Shown here piece after piece: positions 1 to 7,166 of a stretch of DNA of 64,000 nucleotides; the stretch's first letter is position 1, and each line of letters begins with the position of its first letter. The position numbers were made by a program, and so were the translations under genes. The stretch covers positions 1 to 64,000 of the forward strand of contig NZ_JBCGDC010000029.1 of NCBI RefSeq assembly GCF_042237075.1, given 5' to 3'. The notes under the pieces are model-generated. The model was not told the DNA's origin. It saw only the letters and a list, made by a program, of their open reading frames with translations, and ran no database searches. The DNA comes from Polymorphospora lycopeni. Lineage in GTDB: Bacteria > Actinomycetota > Actinomycetes > Mycobacteriales > Micromonosporaceae.

Positions 1-68
1 CCGAACGTAAGCAAGTGCCGTTGCGCCAAGATCGCCCCTTGCCGAACCCTGCCCAGCCGGCGGGTGAA

Positions 69-153
69 GCGTTCGTGCTGCTCAGGGGGCGTTTCGCTGT
101 CGCGAGAGCGGAGGGTGTGGGATTCGAACCCACGAGGTGGTTGCCCCTTACCC
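69..153 (-). repeat. Left att-like repeat with tRNA-Ser 3' fragment
   Basis: This stretch repeats the 3' end of the serine tRNA found at 2454-2540. Bases 96-135 are identical over 40 bp to 2441-2480. They cover the discriminator base, the 3' acceptor strand and the T arm, plus 13 bp beyond the gene. A looser match runs on to base 69, and a variable-arm-like stretch continues to about 153. No 5' half of a tRNA follows, so it cannot be a working tRNA. Its spacing from the intact copy (about 2.34 kb) and its tRNA 3'-end content are typical of the distal attachment site of a tRNA-integrated element. An eroded tandem tRNA duplicate is the alternative. Confidence 0.7.
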
Positions 154-201
154 ATGGTCCGGACCACGGCGACCAAGGCGCTGACCAGCGTGAACAGCGC
201 A

Positions 202-834
202 TCAAGGTTGGTCGAGTTTCTGTAGTCCCTTGATGGTGTCGCTCACGAAATGCAGCCATGAGTCCAAGAAACGAACGGGCCCGTTTGGATCTAGTTCCTC
301 TAGAAGCCTTCTGCGGTTATAGGGGAAGGCAGCCTGTAGCGACTTCCTGCGCCGACCTGTCGTCTCGGAGGCATCTGCTATCAATTCCTTGAGGAGCGCC
401 TTGGGATCTGCGATTCTTTCGGCCTCCCTGGCGGTAGGTATTTTGAGGCGGACTCGCCCATTTGGATTGCCTGCAACCTCCCTGATCGGCCCCTCGTCCA
501 ACACCAGCCAGGCCTCAGTCATCCGTACGGGTACGACCGGGACACGGACGGCGTCTGGCATGACCTCGCTTATCCCGGAACTTATCTCCGAGATACGAGC
601 GTCTCGCCCGGCGTTGTCGGCATCACGGTGAACAAAGACGATGTCGTACCTGCCGCCCAACCGGGCAAGAGCACGAAGCTTGCCGGCGATCGTTCGATCC
701 GTGGTGGGCAGCAGATCAGCAGCGGGTGCGGTCAACTGAACACCGATCCCACACTCTGTCGCGATCCGCTCGATGTGGACGGAGATACCGTCGTCGGTCG
801 AACCTTCTCCAAGAAACACGCCTCTGTGCATCAC
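202..834 (-). CDS. TOPRIM-like (DUF4276-type) protein, putative defence effector
   Basis: A 210-residue protein downstream of the AAA ATPase, with a 4-bp start/stop overlap that implies translational coupling. It has the hallmarks of a TOPRIM-like fold: an early glycine-flanked glutamate (VFLGEGSTDD, Glu10) and, after a hydrophobic strand, a DxD motif (FVHRDADNAG, Asp71 and Asp73). A VPVRMTEAWLV segment follows, which I associate with the DUF4276 family. TOPRIM-like proteins paired with SMC/ABC-type ATPases occur in OLD, Gabija and PARIS-type anti-phage systems, where they act as nucleases or toxins. That this one is a metal-dependent nuclease is inference. It lies inside the tRNA-flanked insert and its codon usage is less GC-biased than that of the surrounding genes. 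Confidence 0.75.
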   Translation of the reverse strand: MMHRGVFLGEGSTDDGISVHIERIATECGIGVQLTAPAADLLPTTDRTIAGKLRALARLGGRYDIVFVHRDADNAGRDARISEISSGISEVMPDAVRVPVVPVRMTEAWLVLDEGPIREVAGNPNGRVRLKIPTAREAERIADPKALLKELIADASETTGRRRKSLQAAFPYNRRRLLEELDPNGPVRFLDSWLHFVSDTIKGLQKLDQP

Positions 835-2246
835 GCAGCGTCCAAGTCCAGTTTCAACTGGGCTCCAGGGGGAGCAACAAGATACGGAAGGATGTCTGCC
901 TTCGTGTAGGTAGCGACCTCACCACCGGCGCGCCACGTGTCTACCAACGGGTGGAGGACAAGGCCCCGCGCAATCGTGCCGTCTGGAGCCGGGCGGGAAC
1001 CTACTGAGGCAAAGAGCAAGTGGTCAGGGTTGATCAACTGCACAACAAAGGGTGAGTGTGTGTTGATAACGACTTGGCGGAATGGATTGTCCCCCCCCGG
1101 CGCATCTGACGTATCCACCGCCAACTCCTCCACGAGGCGGACCATCGACGGCAGGTTCGCTGGGTGAATACCGTTCTCCGGCTCCTCCATGCAGAAGAGT
1201 CCCACAGCCCCGGGGTCCTCTAGTAGTACACATAGCGCAAGGAAGCGCAGAGTTCCTTCGGAGAGGCTACGTGCGGGCAGTCGAAGTCCTGACCGTTCTT
1301 CGAGGTACACAGTCAGCAACTCCCGCACATCGTCCGCCACCACCTCGACGCCACGAACCGAGACCCCGGTCAATTCTGCCAGCCGATTTGCGACGCGAGA
1401 ATAGATCCGCCGGGGGTCTCCCCCAGACTCAGAGGTAGCGATTCTATAAAGCGCACCAGGCAGGTGCCTACCGTCCGATTCCATGAAGCGCGGATCAACA
1501 AAGCGGTCCGAAGTACGGAGTGCTGATGGCTCCAAAGCGAGCCGACGCCATGACTGCATCTCACGTCGGGCCGCAAGTATCGTCGGATCGTCGCTCCCGG
1601 TCACGGTGCTGACAACCGTTCCCGGCGCACGAGAGGCCGCAGATGGGCGCGGCTTCCCCCGGCTCCCGCCATCTTGATGAATGCTAATTACCGGCTCACC
1701 GTGTTCCTCTGATGTAGAGATGAACGCGACGCCACTGCGGCGACCTCGAAGAACATTCGAGCGAAATCGGGCTGCACTGTGAGGGAATCGGATCCGAGAA
1801 GGCGCATCACCAATATTTATATGCCGGAGGGCCTCCTTCAGAAGACGGAGTCGGCCAATCCGCTCCAGGCCGACAGCGGCCTGGTAACCGATCTCGAGCT
1901 CGTACCTCAGAAACGAGATCGTCGGGCGCGCCACGCGACCGAAATCGTCTTCCACCGTAAGCGGGACGATCATCTCCGCCGCGAAGCGCATCCGGCGATC
2001 ATTCGCCTCGTAGCCGTTCCAGAACAAATCGCGGGGGTCACCGACCCGCTCGCCATGCACACCTCTCACCTGCTGCGCCGCATCCATCATCGGCATGTCT
2101 GACAGCAGGCTCAGGAAATTGATCGCATCGAACACGTTGGACTTGCCGGTGCCATTCGGGCCAGCAATGCACGTGAAGGCTCCGAGCTCGATATCCAAGC
2201 CAAGCAGGTTTTTGAAGCCGTCAACTTCCAACCGTGTAAGCATCAT
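831..2246 (-). CDS. AAA (ABC/SMC-like) ATPase, putative defence sensor
   Basis: A 471-residue ATPase of the AAA_21/RecF-like type. Visible motifs are an N-terminal beta strand with LEVDGFKNL, Walker A GPNGTGKS (29-36), an ABC-type signature SLSEGTLRFLAL (327-338), Walker B LFCMEEPENGIHP (350-362) and a switch-histidine loop INTHSPF (394-400). The roughly 290 residues between Walker A and the signature hold the family-specific insert. It precedes and overlaps the TOPRIM-like gene. Known two-gene systems of this layout (PARIS, OLD and Gabija relatives) use the ATPase to sense phage and control the nuclease. Assigning that role here is inference from domain pairing and location. Locally AT-richer sequence, for example around 1810-1820, fits horizontal transfer. 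A promoter should lie in 2247-2453. Confidence 0.82.
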   Translation of the reverse strand: MMLTRLEVDGFKNLLGLDIELGAFTCIAGPNGTGKSNVFDAINFLSLLSDMPMMDAAQQVRGVHGERVGDPRDLFWNGYEANDRRMRFAAEMIVPLTVEDDFGRVARPTISFLRYELEIGYQAAVGLERIGRLRLLKEALRHINIGDAPSRIRFPHSAARFRSNVLRGRRSGVAFISTSEEHGEPVISIHQDGGSRGKPRPSAASRAPGTVVSTVTGSDDPTILAARREMQSWRRLALEPSALRTSDRFVDPRFMESDGRHLPGALYRIATSESGGDPRRIYSRVANRLAELTGVSVRGVEVVADDVRELLTVYLEERSGLRLPARSLSEGTLRFLALCVLLEDPGAVGLFCMEEPENGIHPANLPSMVRLVEELAVDTSDAPGGDNPFRQVVINTHSPFVVQLINPDHLLFASVGSRPAPDGTIARGLVLHPLVDTWRAGGEVATYTKADILPYLVAPPGAQLKLDLDAA

Positions 2247-2412
2247 GTCTCCTATGCGGGCCTCTGGCAGCGTACCGCCATCGGCCGCCAGGTCAGCGGA
2301 CGCCGACGACCGGGACGGCTCCGGACTGTCCCAGACAGATATCCAGGAGGCAGGGCGTGTTGCCGAGAGAGCACGAGACTCTGACAGTCGTCACCGGAAC
2401 GTCCCCTGGTCT

Positions 2413-2480
2413 GCGTTCACGCTGGTCAGGGGGCGTTTTTGCTGTCGCGAGAGCGGAGGGTGTGGGATTCGAACCCACGA
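2413..2480 (-). repeat. Right att-like repeat overlapping tRNA-Ser 3' end
   Basis: The partner of the repeat at 69-153. Bases 2441-2480 are identical to 96-135. The match covers the last 27 nt of the intact tRNA-Ser (discriminator, acceptor strand, T arm) and 13 nt downstream. Outside the core, 2413-2440 is similar with a few substitutions and one indel. The two repeats bracket the ATPase/TOPRIM-like pair. No integrase gene lies between them. Confidence 0.7.
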
Positions 2481-2540
2481 AGAGATTGCTCCCTTACCGG
2501 TTTTCAAGACCAGCGCCATCGGCCTCTAGGCGAACCCTCC
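2454..2540 (-). tRNA. tRNA-Ser (anticodon TGA)
   Basis: An 87-nt class II tRNA on the minus strand. The 5' acceptor strand GGAGGGT (from 2540) pairs with ACCCTCC, followed by a G discriminator at 2454. The anticodon TGA lies at 2506-2504 in the loop CTTGAAA. A long variable arm typical of serine tRNAs follows, then a T arm with GTTCGAATC. No CCA is encoded. It decodes UCA codons. Its 3' end is duplicated 2.34 kb away, marking it as the integration target of the insert at 1-2453. Confidence 0.95.
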
Positions 2541-2623
2541 TTGACCCGGCCCTGCTTGCGCCGACCCGGAGTCGTGCCTAGTGTGCCACGGTCATGCACG
2601 CCCCACCCGGAAGGAGGACGCGG

Positions 2624-3178
2624 GTGCCCACCAGCGTCGAGCGACCGCAGGCGGTCGTGCTGCTCACCGGCATCATGGCCGCCGGCAAGTCGACGGTCGC
2701 GCAGGCCCTCGCCGAACGCCTGCCCCGCTCCGTACACGTGCGGGGTGACGTGTTCCGCCGGATGGTGGTCAACGGGCGCGCCGACATGACGCCGGACACC
2801 GAAGAGGAGGCGCGGCGGCAGCTCCGGCTGCGGCACACGCTGACCGCGGACGTCACCGACGGCTACTTCGACGCCGGGTTCAGCGTCGTCGCGCAGGATG
2901 TCGTACTCGGGGCCGAGCTGCCGGCGATGGTGGCCCGGATCCGGAGCCGGCCGCTGCTGGTCGTGGTGCTCGCGCCGTCGGCCGCGGCGGTCACCGCCCG
3001 CGAGGCCGGGCGGCCCAAGGCCGGGTACGGCGACTGGACGCCCGCCGACCTCGACGCCGGGTTGCGGGCCGAGACACCCCGGATCGGGCTGTGGCTGGAC
3101 ACGTCGGCGCAGACGCCGGAGCAGACCGTCGACGAGATCCTGGCCCGGGCCTGGTCCGAGGCGGCCGTACCGGACTGA
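2624..3178 (+). CDS. P-loop kinase/phosphotransferase-like protein
   Basis: A 184-residue P-loop NTPase with Walker A GIMAAGKST near the N-terminus and a short RGDVFRRM helix after it. This arrangement is seen in AAA_33-type small-molecule kinases, including chloramphenicol phosphotransferase-like, gluconate-kinase-like and zeta-toxin-like folds. The substrate cannot be told from sequence. I chose the GTG at 2624 because AAGGAGGA at 2611-2618 sits five bases upstream. An in-frame ATG at 2594 would add ten residues but lacks a ribosome site. It stands alone just beyond the tRNA-Ser gene on the host side of the insert, so it is probably core genome. Confidence 0.7.
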   Translation: MPTSVERPQAVVLLTGIMAAGKSTVAQALAERLPRSVHVRGDVFRRMVVNGRADMTPDTEEEARRQLRLRHTLTADVTDGYFDAGFSVVAQDVVLGAELPAMVARIRSRPLLVVVLAPSAAAVTAREAGRPKAGYGDWTPADLDAGLRAETPRIGLWLDTSAQTPEQTVDEILARAWSEAAVPD

Positions 3179-3265
3179 CCGGGGCCGGCCGGACCCGCCG
3201 CGCCCAAGCCACGCTGGGGAACCGGTCGACACGCGGGGACGGCGGATCTGCGGTATGACTGGGAC

Positions 3266-4210
3266 GTGCACGCGATCACGATCACCGAGCCCGGCGGCCC
3301 CGACGTGCTGGCCTGGACCGAGGTCCCCGATCCGACGCCCGGCCCCGACGACGTGCTCGTCGAGACGGTGGCCGCTGCGGTCAACCGGGCCGACCTGCTG
3401 CAACGGCAGGGCCACTACCCGCCGCCGAAGGGTGCCCCGCCGTACCCGGGTCTGGAGTGTTCCGGGGTCGTCGCAGGCACCGGCGAGCAGGTCTGCGCGC
3501 TGCTGGCCGGCGGCGGCTACGCGGAGAAGGTGGCCGTGCCCCGGGCACACACGCTGCCGGTCCCGCGCGGGCTGTCCGTCGAGGAGGCGGCGGCGCTGCC
3601 GGAGGTCGCGTGCACGGTCTGGTCCAACGTCGTACGGCTGGCCGGGCTGAGCCGGGGCGAGGCGCTGCTGGTGCACGGCGGCGGCAGTGGGATCGGCACG
3701 TTCGCGATCCAGTTGGGTGCCGCGCTGGGTGCGACGGTCGTCACGACGGCCCGGCCGGCCAAGCATGCCGCGCTGCGGGAGCTGGGCGCGGCGCACACGA
3801 TCGACTACACGAGCACCGACTTCGTCGAGGAGGTACGCCGGGTCGCCGGCGGCGCCGACGTGATCCTCGACATCATCGGCGCCGCCTACCTGGACCGGAA
3901 CGTCCGGGCGCTGTCCACCGGCGGGCGGCTGGTCGTGATCGGGATGCAGGGTGGGCGGAAGGCCGAACTGGATCTGGGTGCCCTGCTCGCCAAGCGTGGC
4001 TCGGTCTTCGCCACCGCGCTGCGGTCGCGGCCCGACGACGAGAAGGCCGAGATCGTCCGGGGCGTACGTGAGCAGGTGTGGCCGCTGGTCGAGTCGGGTG
4101 CGATCCGGCCGGTGATCGACCAGCGGGTGCCGATGCCGGACGCGGCCCGCGCCCACCGGATCGTGGAGGGCAGCGACCACCTGGGCAAGGTCCTGCTCAC
4201 CCTCGGCTGA
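3266..4210 (+). CDS. NAD(P)H:quinone oxidoreductase, PIG3/zeta-crystallin type
   Basis: A 314-residue zinc-independent medium-chain reductase. The N-terminal GroES-like half carries NRADLLQRQGHYPPP, a signature of the PIG3 quinone oxidoreductases. The Rossmann half has GGGSGIG (138-144), which binds NAD(P)H. Zinc-ligand cysteines of the alcohol dehydrogenases are absent. It should reduce quinones or related redox cyclers in the cytosol. The start is GTG at 3266. The gene is convergent with soxR (its stop lies 33 bp from the soxR stop), so the pair may form a redox-response neighbourhood, although no SoxR site is visible in front of this gene. Confidence 0.87.
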   Translation: MHAITITEPGGPDVLAWTEVPDPTPGPDDVLVETVAAAVNRADLLQRQGHYPPPKGAPPYPGLECSGVVAGTGEQVCALLAGGGYAEKVAVPRAHTLPVPRGLSVEEAAALPEVACTVWSNVVRLAGLSRGEALLVHGGGSGIGTFAIQLGAALGATVVTTARPAKHAALRELGAAHTIDYTSTDFVEEVRRVAGGADVILDIIGAAYLDRNVRALSTGGRLVVIGMQGGRKAELDLGALLAKRGSVFATALRSRPDDEKAEIVRGVREQVWPLVESGAIRPVIDQRVPMPDAARAHRIVEGSDHLGKVLLTLG

Positions 4211-4243
4211 GGGCGCCGCCGGACCGGCGAGAACCGTCGGCGC

Positions 4244-4726
4244 TCAGCCGCGGCGGCGGAGCCGTACGGGCGGTTGTGCCGGAGCCGGGCGGCCGGGCTG
4301 CATCAGCCGGGGGCCCGGTCCCTCGGCGGCCAGGGTGTCGTCGGGGTTGTAGAGGGCGCAGCGTTGCAGGGACAGGCAGCCGCAGCCGATGCAGCCGCTC
4401 AGGTCGTCGCGTAGCCGGGTGAGCAGGTCGATCCGCTCGTCGAGCTTGGCCCGCCAGCCCGCCGACAGCCGGGCCCAGTCGGTGGCGGTCGGCGTACGGG
4501 CGTCCGGCAGCGAGTCGAGGGCGGCCCGGATGTCCGACAGTGGGACACCGACCTGCTGGGCGATCCGGATGAACGCGACCCGGCGCAGTTCGGCCCGTTC
4601 GTAGCGGCGCTGGTTGCCGCCGGTGCGTCCGGCGCGGATCAGGCCGAGCCGCTCGTAGTAGCGCAGTGCGGACGCGGCCACCCCGGACCGCGCGGACAGA
4701 TCACCGATGGTGAGTGTCTCCTGCAT
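4244..4726 (-). CDS. soxR: Redox-sensitive MerR-family activator SoxR
   Basis: A 160-residue MerR-family regulator. An N-terminal winged helix (IGDLSARSGVAASALRYYE) is followed by a dimerisation helix and the SoxR cluster-binding motif: Cys112, Cys115, Cys117 and Cys123 in CIGCGCLSLQRC, which holds a [2Fe-2S] cluster oxidised by redox-active compounds. In actinomycetes SoxR responds mainly to redox-active metabolites rather than superoxide. The C-terminal tail is longer and proline-rich. It is divergent from the split transketolase genes, and a 20-bp palindromic operator lies between the two start codons, so it probably controls that operon and possibly itself. Confidence 0.93.
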   Translation of the reverse strand: MQETLTIGDLSARSGVAASALRYYERLGLIRAGRTGGNQRRYERAELRRVAFIRIAQQVGVPLSDIRAALDSLPDARTPTATDWARLSAGWRAKLDERIDLLTRLRDDLSGCIGCGCLSLQRCALYNPDDTLAAEGPGPRLMQPGRPAPAQPPVRLRRRG

Positions 4727-4736
4727 CGCCTCGCCC

Positions 4737-4768
4737 TTGAGTTGAAGTCCACTTCAACTTGCAGGCTA
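4737..4768 (+). promoter_or_regulatory. SoxR operator with long-spacer promoter
   Basis: A perfect inverted repeat AGTTGAAGT-CC-ACTTCAACT occupies 4740-4759. It matches the style of SoxR boxes, which are 9-bp arms around a two-base centre. TTGAGT (4737-4742) and AGGCTA (4763-4768) are separated by 20 bp, the overlong spacing expected of promoters activated by MerR-family proteins. The ATG at 4774 lies five bases after the -10, so the transcript could be nearly leaderless. Confidence 0.8.
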
Positions 4769-4773
4769 CCGGC

Positions 4774-5469
4774 ATGACAGTCACGACAACGACCGCCGAT
4801 GCGTCCGTGCTCGGCGGGCTGCTGCGCCGGGTGACCGGCGACGAGAAGCACGCCCCGAGCGCCCACTCGACCCTCGACGTGCTGTGGGTCCTCTACGACC
4901 GGATCCTGCGGGTGACCCCGGACACCGTGGACGCCCCGGACCGGGATCGGTTCCTGCTGTCGAAGGGGCACGGTCCGGCCGCCTACTACGCCGTACTGGC
5001 CGCCAAGGGGTTCATCCCGCCCGAATGGCTCGACGACCTCGGCGGGCCGGACAGTCCGCTCGGCTACCACCCGGACCGGCTGCTGGTCCCCGGCGTCGAG
5101 ATCGGCTCCGGCTCGCTGGGGCACGGCCTGGGGCTGGGCGTCGGCACCGCGCTCGGCCTGCGCGCCCAGGGTCTGACCGACCCCCGGGTGTACGTCCTGC
5201 TCGGCGACGCCGAACTCGACGAGGGCGCCAACCACGAGGCGATCACGTACGCGGGCGCCACCGGAATCGACACGGTGACCGCCGTCGTCGTCGACAACCG
5301 CTCCGCCACCCACGGCTGGCCGGGCGGCATCGACACCCGGTTCACCGTCAACGGCTGGACCGCGGCGACGGTCGACGGCCGCGACCACGACGCCCTCGCC
5401 GCCGCGCTCACCGCACACCGGCCCGGGCGTCCGCACGTCGTGGTAGCCGTCGTCGCCCCGAAGCACTGA
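4774..5469 (+). CDS. Transketolase, N-terminal (ThDP-binding) subunit
   Basis: A 231-residue protein equivalent to the N-terminal third of transketolase. It contains SKGHGPAAYY (63-72), GSGSLGHGLG (111-120), and the thiamine diphosphate/Mg motif GDAELDEG (144-151) continuing to VVDN (172-175). Split transketolases need the partner encoded next to them to form the active site. An in-frame TTG at 4759 exists, but the ATG at 4774 fits the promoter better. Which ketose is handled is unknown: split transketolases serve the pentose phosphate pathway or specialised sugar metabolism. The SoxR box directly upstream suggests induction by redox-active compounds, perhaps to raise NADPH supply. Confidence 0.88.
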   Translation: MTVTTTTADASVLGGLLRRVTGDEKHAPSAHSTLDVLWVLYDRILRVTPDTVDAPDRDRFLLSKGHGPAAYYAVLAAKGFIPPEWLDDLGGPDSPLGYHPDRLLVPGVEIGSGSLGHGLGLGVGTALGLRAQGLTDPRVYVLLGDAELDEGANHEAITYAGATGIDTVTAVVVDNRSATHGWPGGIDTRFTVNGWTAATVDGRDHDALAAALTAHRPGRPHVVVAVVAPKH

Positions 5470-5492
5470 CCGATCCGAGACGGAGAAACCTC

Positions 5493-6371
5493 ATGCGGGA
5501 CACCTTCATCGAGACCACGACGACCCTGCTGGCCGAGAATCCGCGTACGGCGGTGGTGCTCGCCGACATCTCGGCCGTCGCACTGGAACCGGCGGCACGC
5601 CGGCACCCCGACCGGGTGCTCAACGTCGGCATCCGCGAGCAGTTGATGATCGGCGTCGCCGGCGGGCTGGCCCTGACCGGACTGCGGCCGATCGTGCACT
5701 CGTACGCGACGTTCGTGGTCGACCGCGCGTACGAGCAGATCAAGCTCGACCTGGACCACCAGGGGGTCGGAGCGGTCCTGGTCAGCGTCGGCGCCTCGTA
5801 CGACGGCGCGGAGATGGGCCGGACCCACATGTCCCCCGGTGACGTACGGCTCTTCGACACGCTGACCGGCTGGACGGTGCAGGTACCCGGGCACCGCGAC
5901 GAGGTGCCGGCGCTGCTGCGGGCGGCGGCCGACCACGACGAGCCGGTGTACGTCCGCCTCAGCACCGCGTCGAACACGACCGCACTGCCCGGCAGCGGAC
6001 GGCTGCGGGTGGTCCGCCGGGCCGGCGCCGGGGCGCCGCTGGCGGTGGCAGTCGGCCCGACCCTCGATCCGCTGCTGGCGGCGACGGAGGGGCTGGACGT
6101 GACGGTGGCGTACACGCACACCCCGCGCCCGTTCGACGTGGCCGGGCTACGGACGCTCGCCGGCCGCGACGTGATCCTGGTGGAGCCGTATCTGGCCGGG
6201 ACGTCGAGCGCGGTGGTGGCCCGGGGACTGTCCGACCTGCCGCACCGGCTGCTCGCGCTCGGTGTCGGCGGCAGTGACCTGCGGCGCTACGGCACCCCGG
6301 CCGACCACGACCGGTGGCACGGGCTGGACGCCGCCGGGCTGCGGCGTTCGATCAACGCTTTCCTGGCTTGA
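5493..6371 (+). CDS. Transketolase, C-terminal (pyrimidine-binding) subunit
   Basis: A 292-residue partner of the preceding gene, 23 bp downstream with AGACGGAG before the ATG. It has the transketolase pyrimidine-binding domain with NVGIREQLMIGVAGGLA, where Glu49 is the expected glutamate that activates the thiamine aminopyrimidine. The C-terminal transketolase domain follows from about residue 170. Together the two chains cover a complete transketolase or 1-deoxyxylulose-5-phosphate synthase-like enzyme. The stop overlaps the end of the convergent glycosyltransferase gene by 20 bp. Confidence 0.87.
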   Translation: MRDTFIETTTTLLAENPRTAVVLADISAVALEPAARRHPDRVLNVGIREQLMIGVAGGLALTGLRPIVHSYATFVVDRAYEQIKLDLDHQGVGAVLVSVGASYDGAEMGRTHMSPGDVRLFDTLTGWTVQVPGHRDEVPALLRAAADHDEPVYVRLSTASNTTALPGSGRLRVVRRAGAGAPLAVAVGPTLDPLLAATEGLDVTVAYTHTPRPFDVAGLRTLAGRDVILVEPYLAGTSSAVVARGLSDLPHRLLALGVGGSDLRRYGTPADHDRWHGLDAAGLRRSINAFLA

Positions 6372-7056
6372 CCTGGCGGCGGGCGCGTTCCCGGCCCAGG
6401 ATCCACAGCGCCTCGACGCCGTCCTTCCAGGTGATCTTCTTGCCTTCCTCACGGCCCCGGGCCCGGTAGCTGATCGGCACCTCGTAGGGGCGGATGCGGC
6501 GGCGCAGCAGCTTGCCCGTCACCTCCGCCTCCATGCCGAAGCCCTTGGAGCGCACGTCGAGCGACCGGTAGAGGGCGACGGGCAGCAGCTTGAAGCACGT
6601 CTCCAGGTCGCCGATGTAGGAGTTGAACATGACGTTCGCGGCGGTCGTCACGGCCTTGTTGCCCATCACGTACCAGAAGCTGTAGGCGCTGTGGCTGCCG
6701 AAGGTCCGATTCCCGTAGACGACCGTGGCGCGACCGTCGAGCACCGGGTCGAGCAGTTTCGGAATGTCCTGCGGGTCGTATTCGAGATCGGCGTCGAGGA
6801 TGACCATGTATTCACCCTCGGCGTTGTCGACCGCCGTCCGGATCGCCGCGCCCTTGCCGGCGTTGCGCTGGTGGGTGATCACCCGGACCCGGGCGTCGTC
6901 GGCGCGGCCGAGGATCTCGGACGTCCCGTCGCGGCTGCCGTCATCGACAACGACCAGCTCGATCTCGCACGGGTAGTCGACCGCGAGAGCCTGCTTGAGG
7001 GCGTCCGCAACGCGGTCTTCCTCGTTGTAGACCGGCATGAGGATCGAGAGTTTCAC
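6352..7056 (-). CDS. GT2 glycosyltransferase, polyprenyl-phosphate sugar synthase-like
   Basis: A 234-residue GT-A enzyme of family 2. It shows the N-terminal strand MKLSILMPVYNEE, DDGS (38-41), RNAGKGAA (64-71) and the metal-binding DAD (88-90), followed by GFGMEAEVTGKLL, typical of the dolichol-phosphate mannose synthase-like subgroup. There is no membrane anchor. It probably loads a hexose from a nucleotide sugar onto a polyprenyl phosphate on the cytoplasmic face. The gene is divergent from a GT-C type membrane glycosyltransferase that could use such a lipid-linked sugar outside the membrane. Confidence 0.85.
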   Translation of the reverse strand: MKLSILMPVYNEEDRVADALKQALAVDYPCEIELVVVDDGSRDGTSEILGRADDARVRVITHQRNAGKGAAIRTAVDNAEGEYMVILDADLEYDPQDIPKLLDPVLDGRATVVYGNRTFGSHSAYSFWYVMGNKAVTTAANVMFNSYIGDLETCFKLLPVALYRSLDVRSKGFGMEAEVTGKLLRRRIRPYEVPISYRARGREEGKKITWKDGVEALWILGRERARRQVKPGKR

Positions 7057-7166
7057 TGGAACTCCACCTTACGGACGACTGGTCGGCCTTAGCCTAGCCT
7101 GGAGTGGCGCCACCACCGGCCCCGGTCGTGGATCGGCACCCAGCATGGTGGTGTTTACTTCCCGCC

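Noticed and set aside
202..2246. Calling the ATPase/TOPRIM-like pair PARIS, Gabija or OLD specifically
   Set aside because: Domain order is similar, but the effector does not match AriB (DUF4435) or a helicase partner, so the exact system is left open.
1..2453. Integrase, transposase or IS element in the tRNA-linked insert
   Set aside because: No recombinase motifs were found in any frame of the insert.
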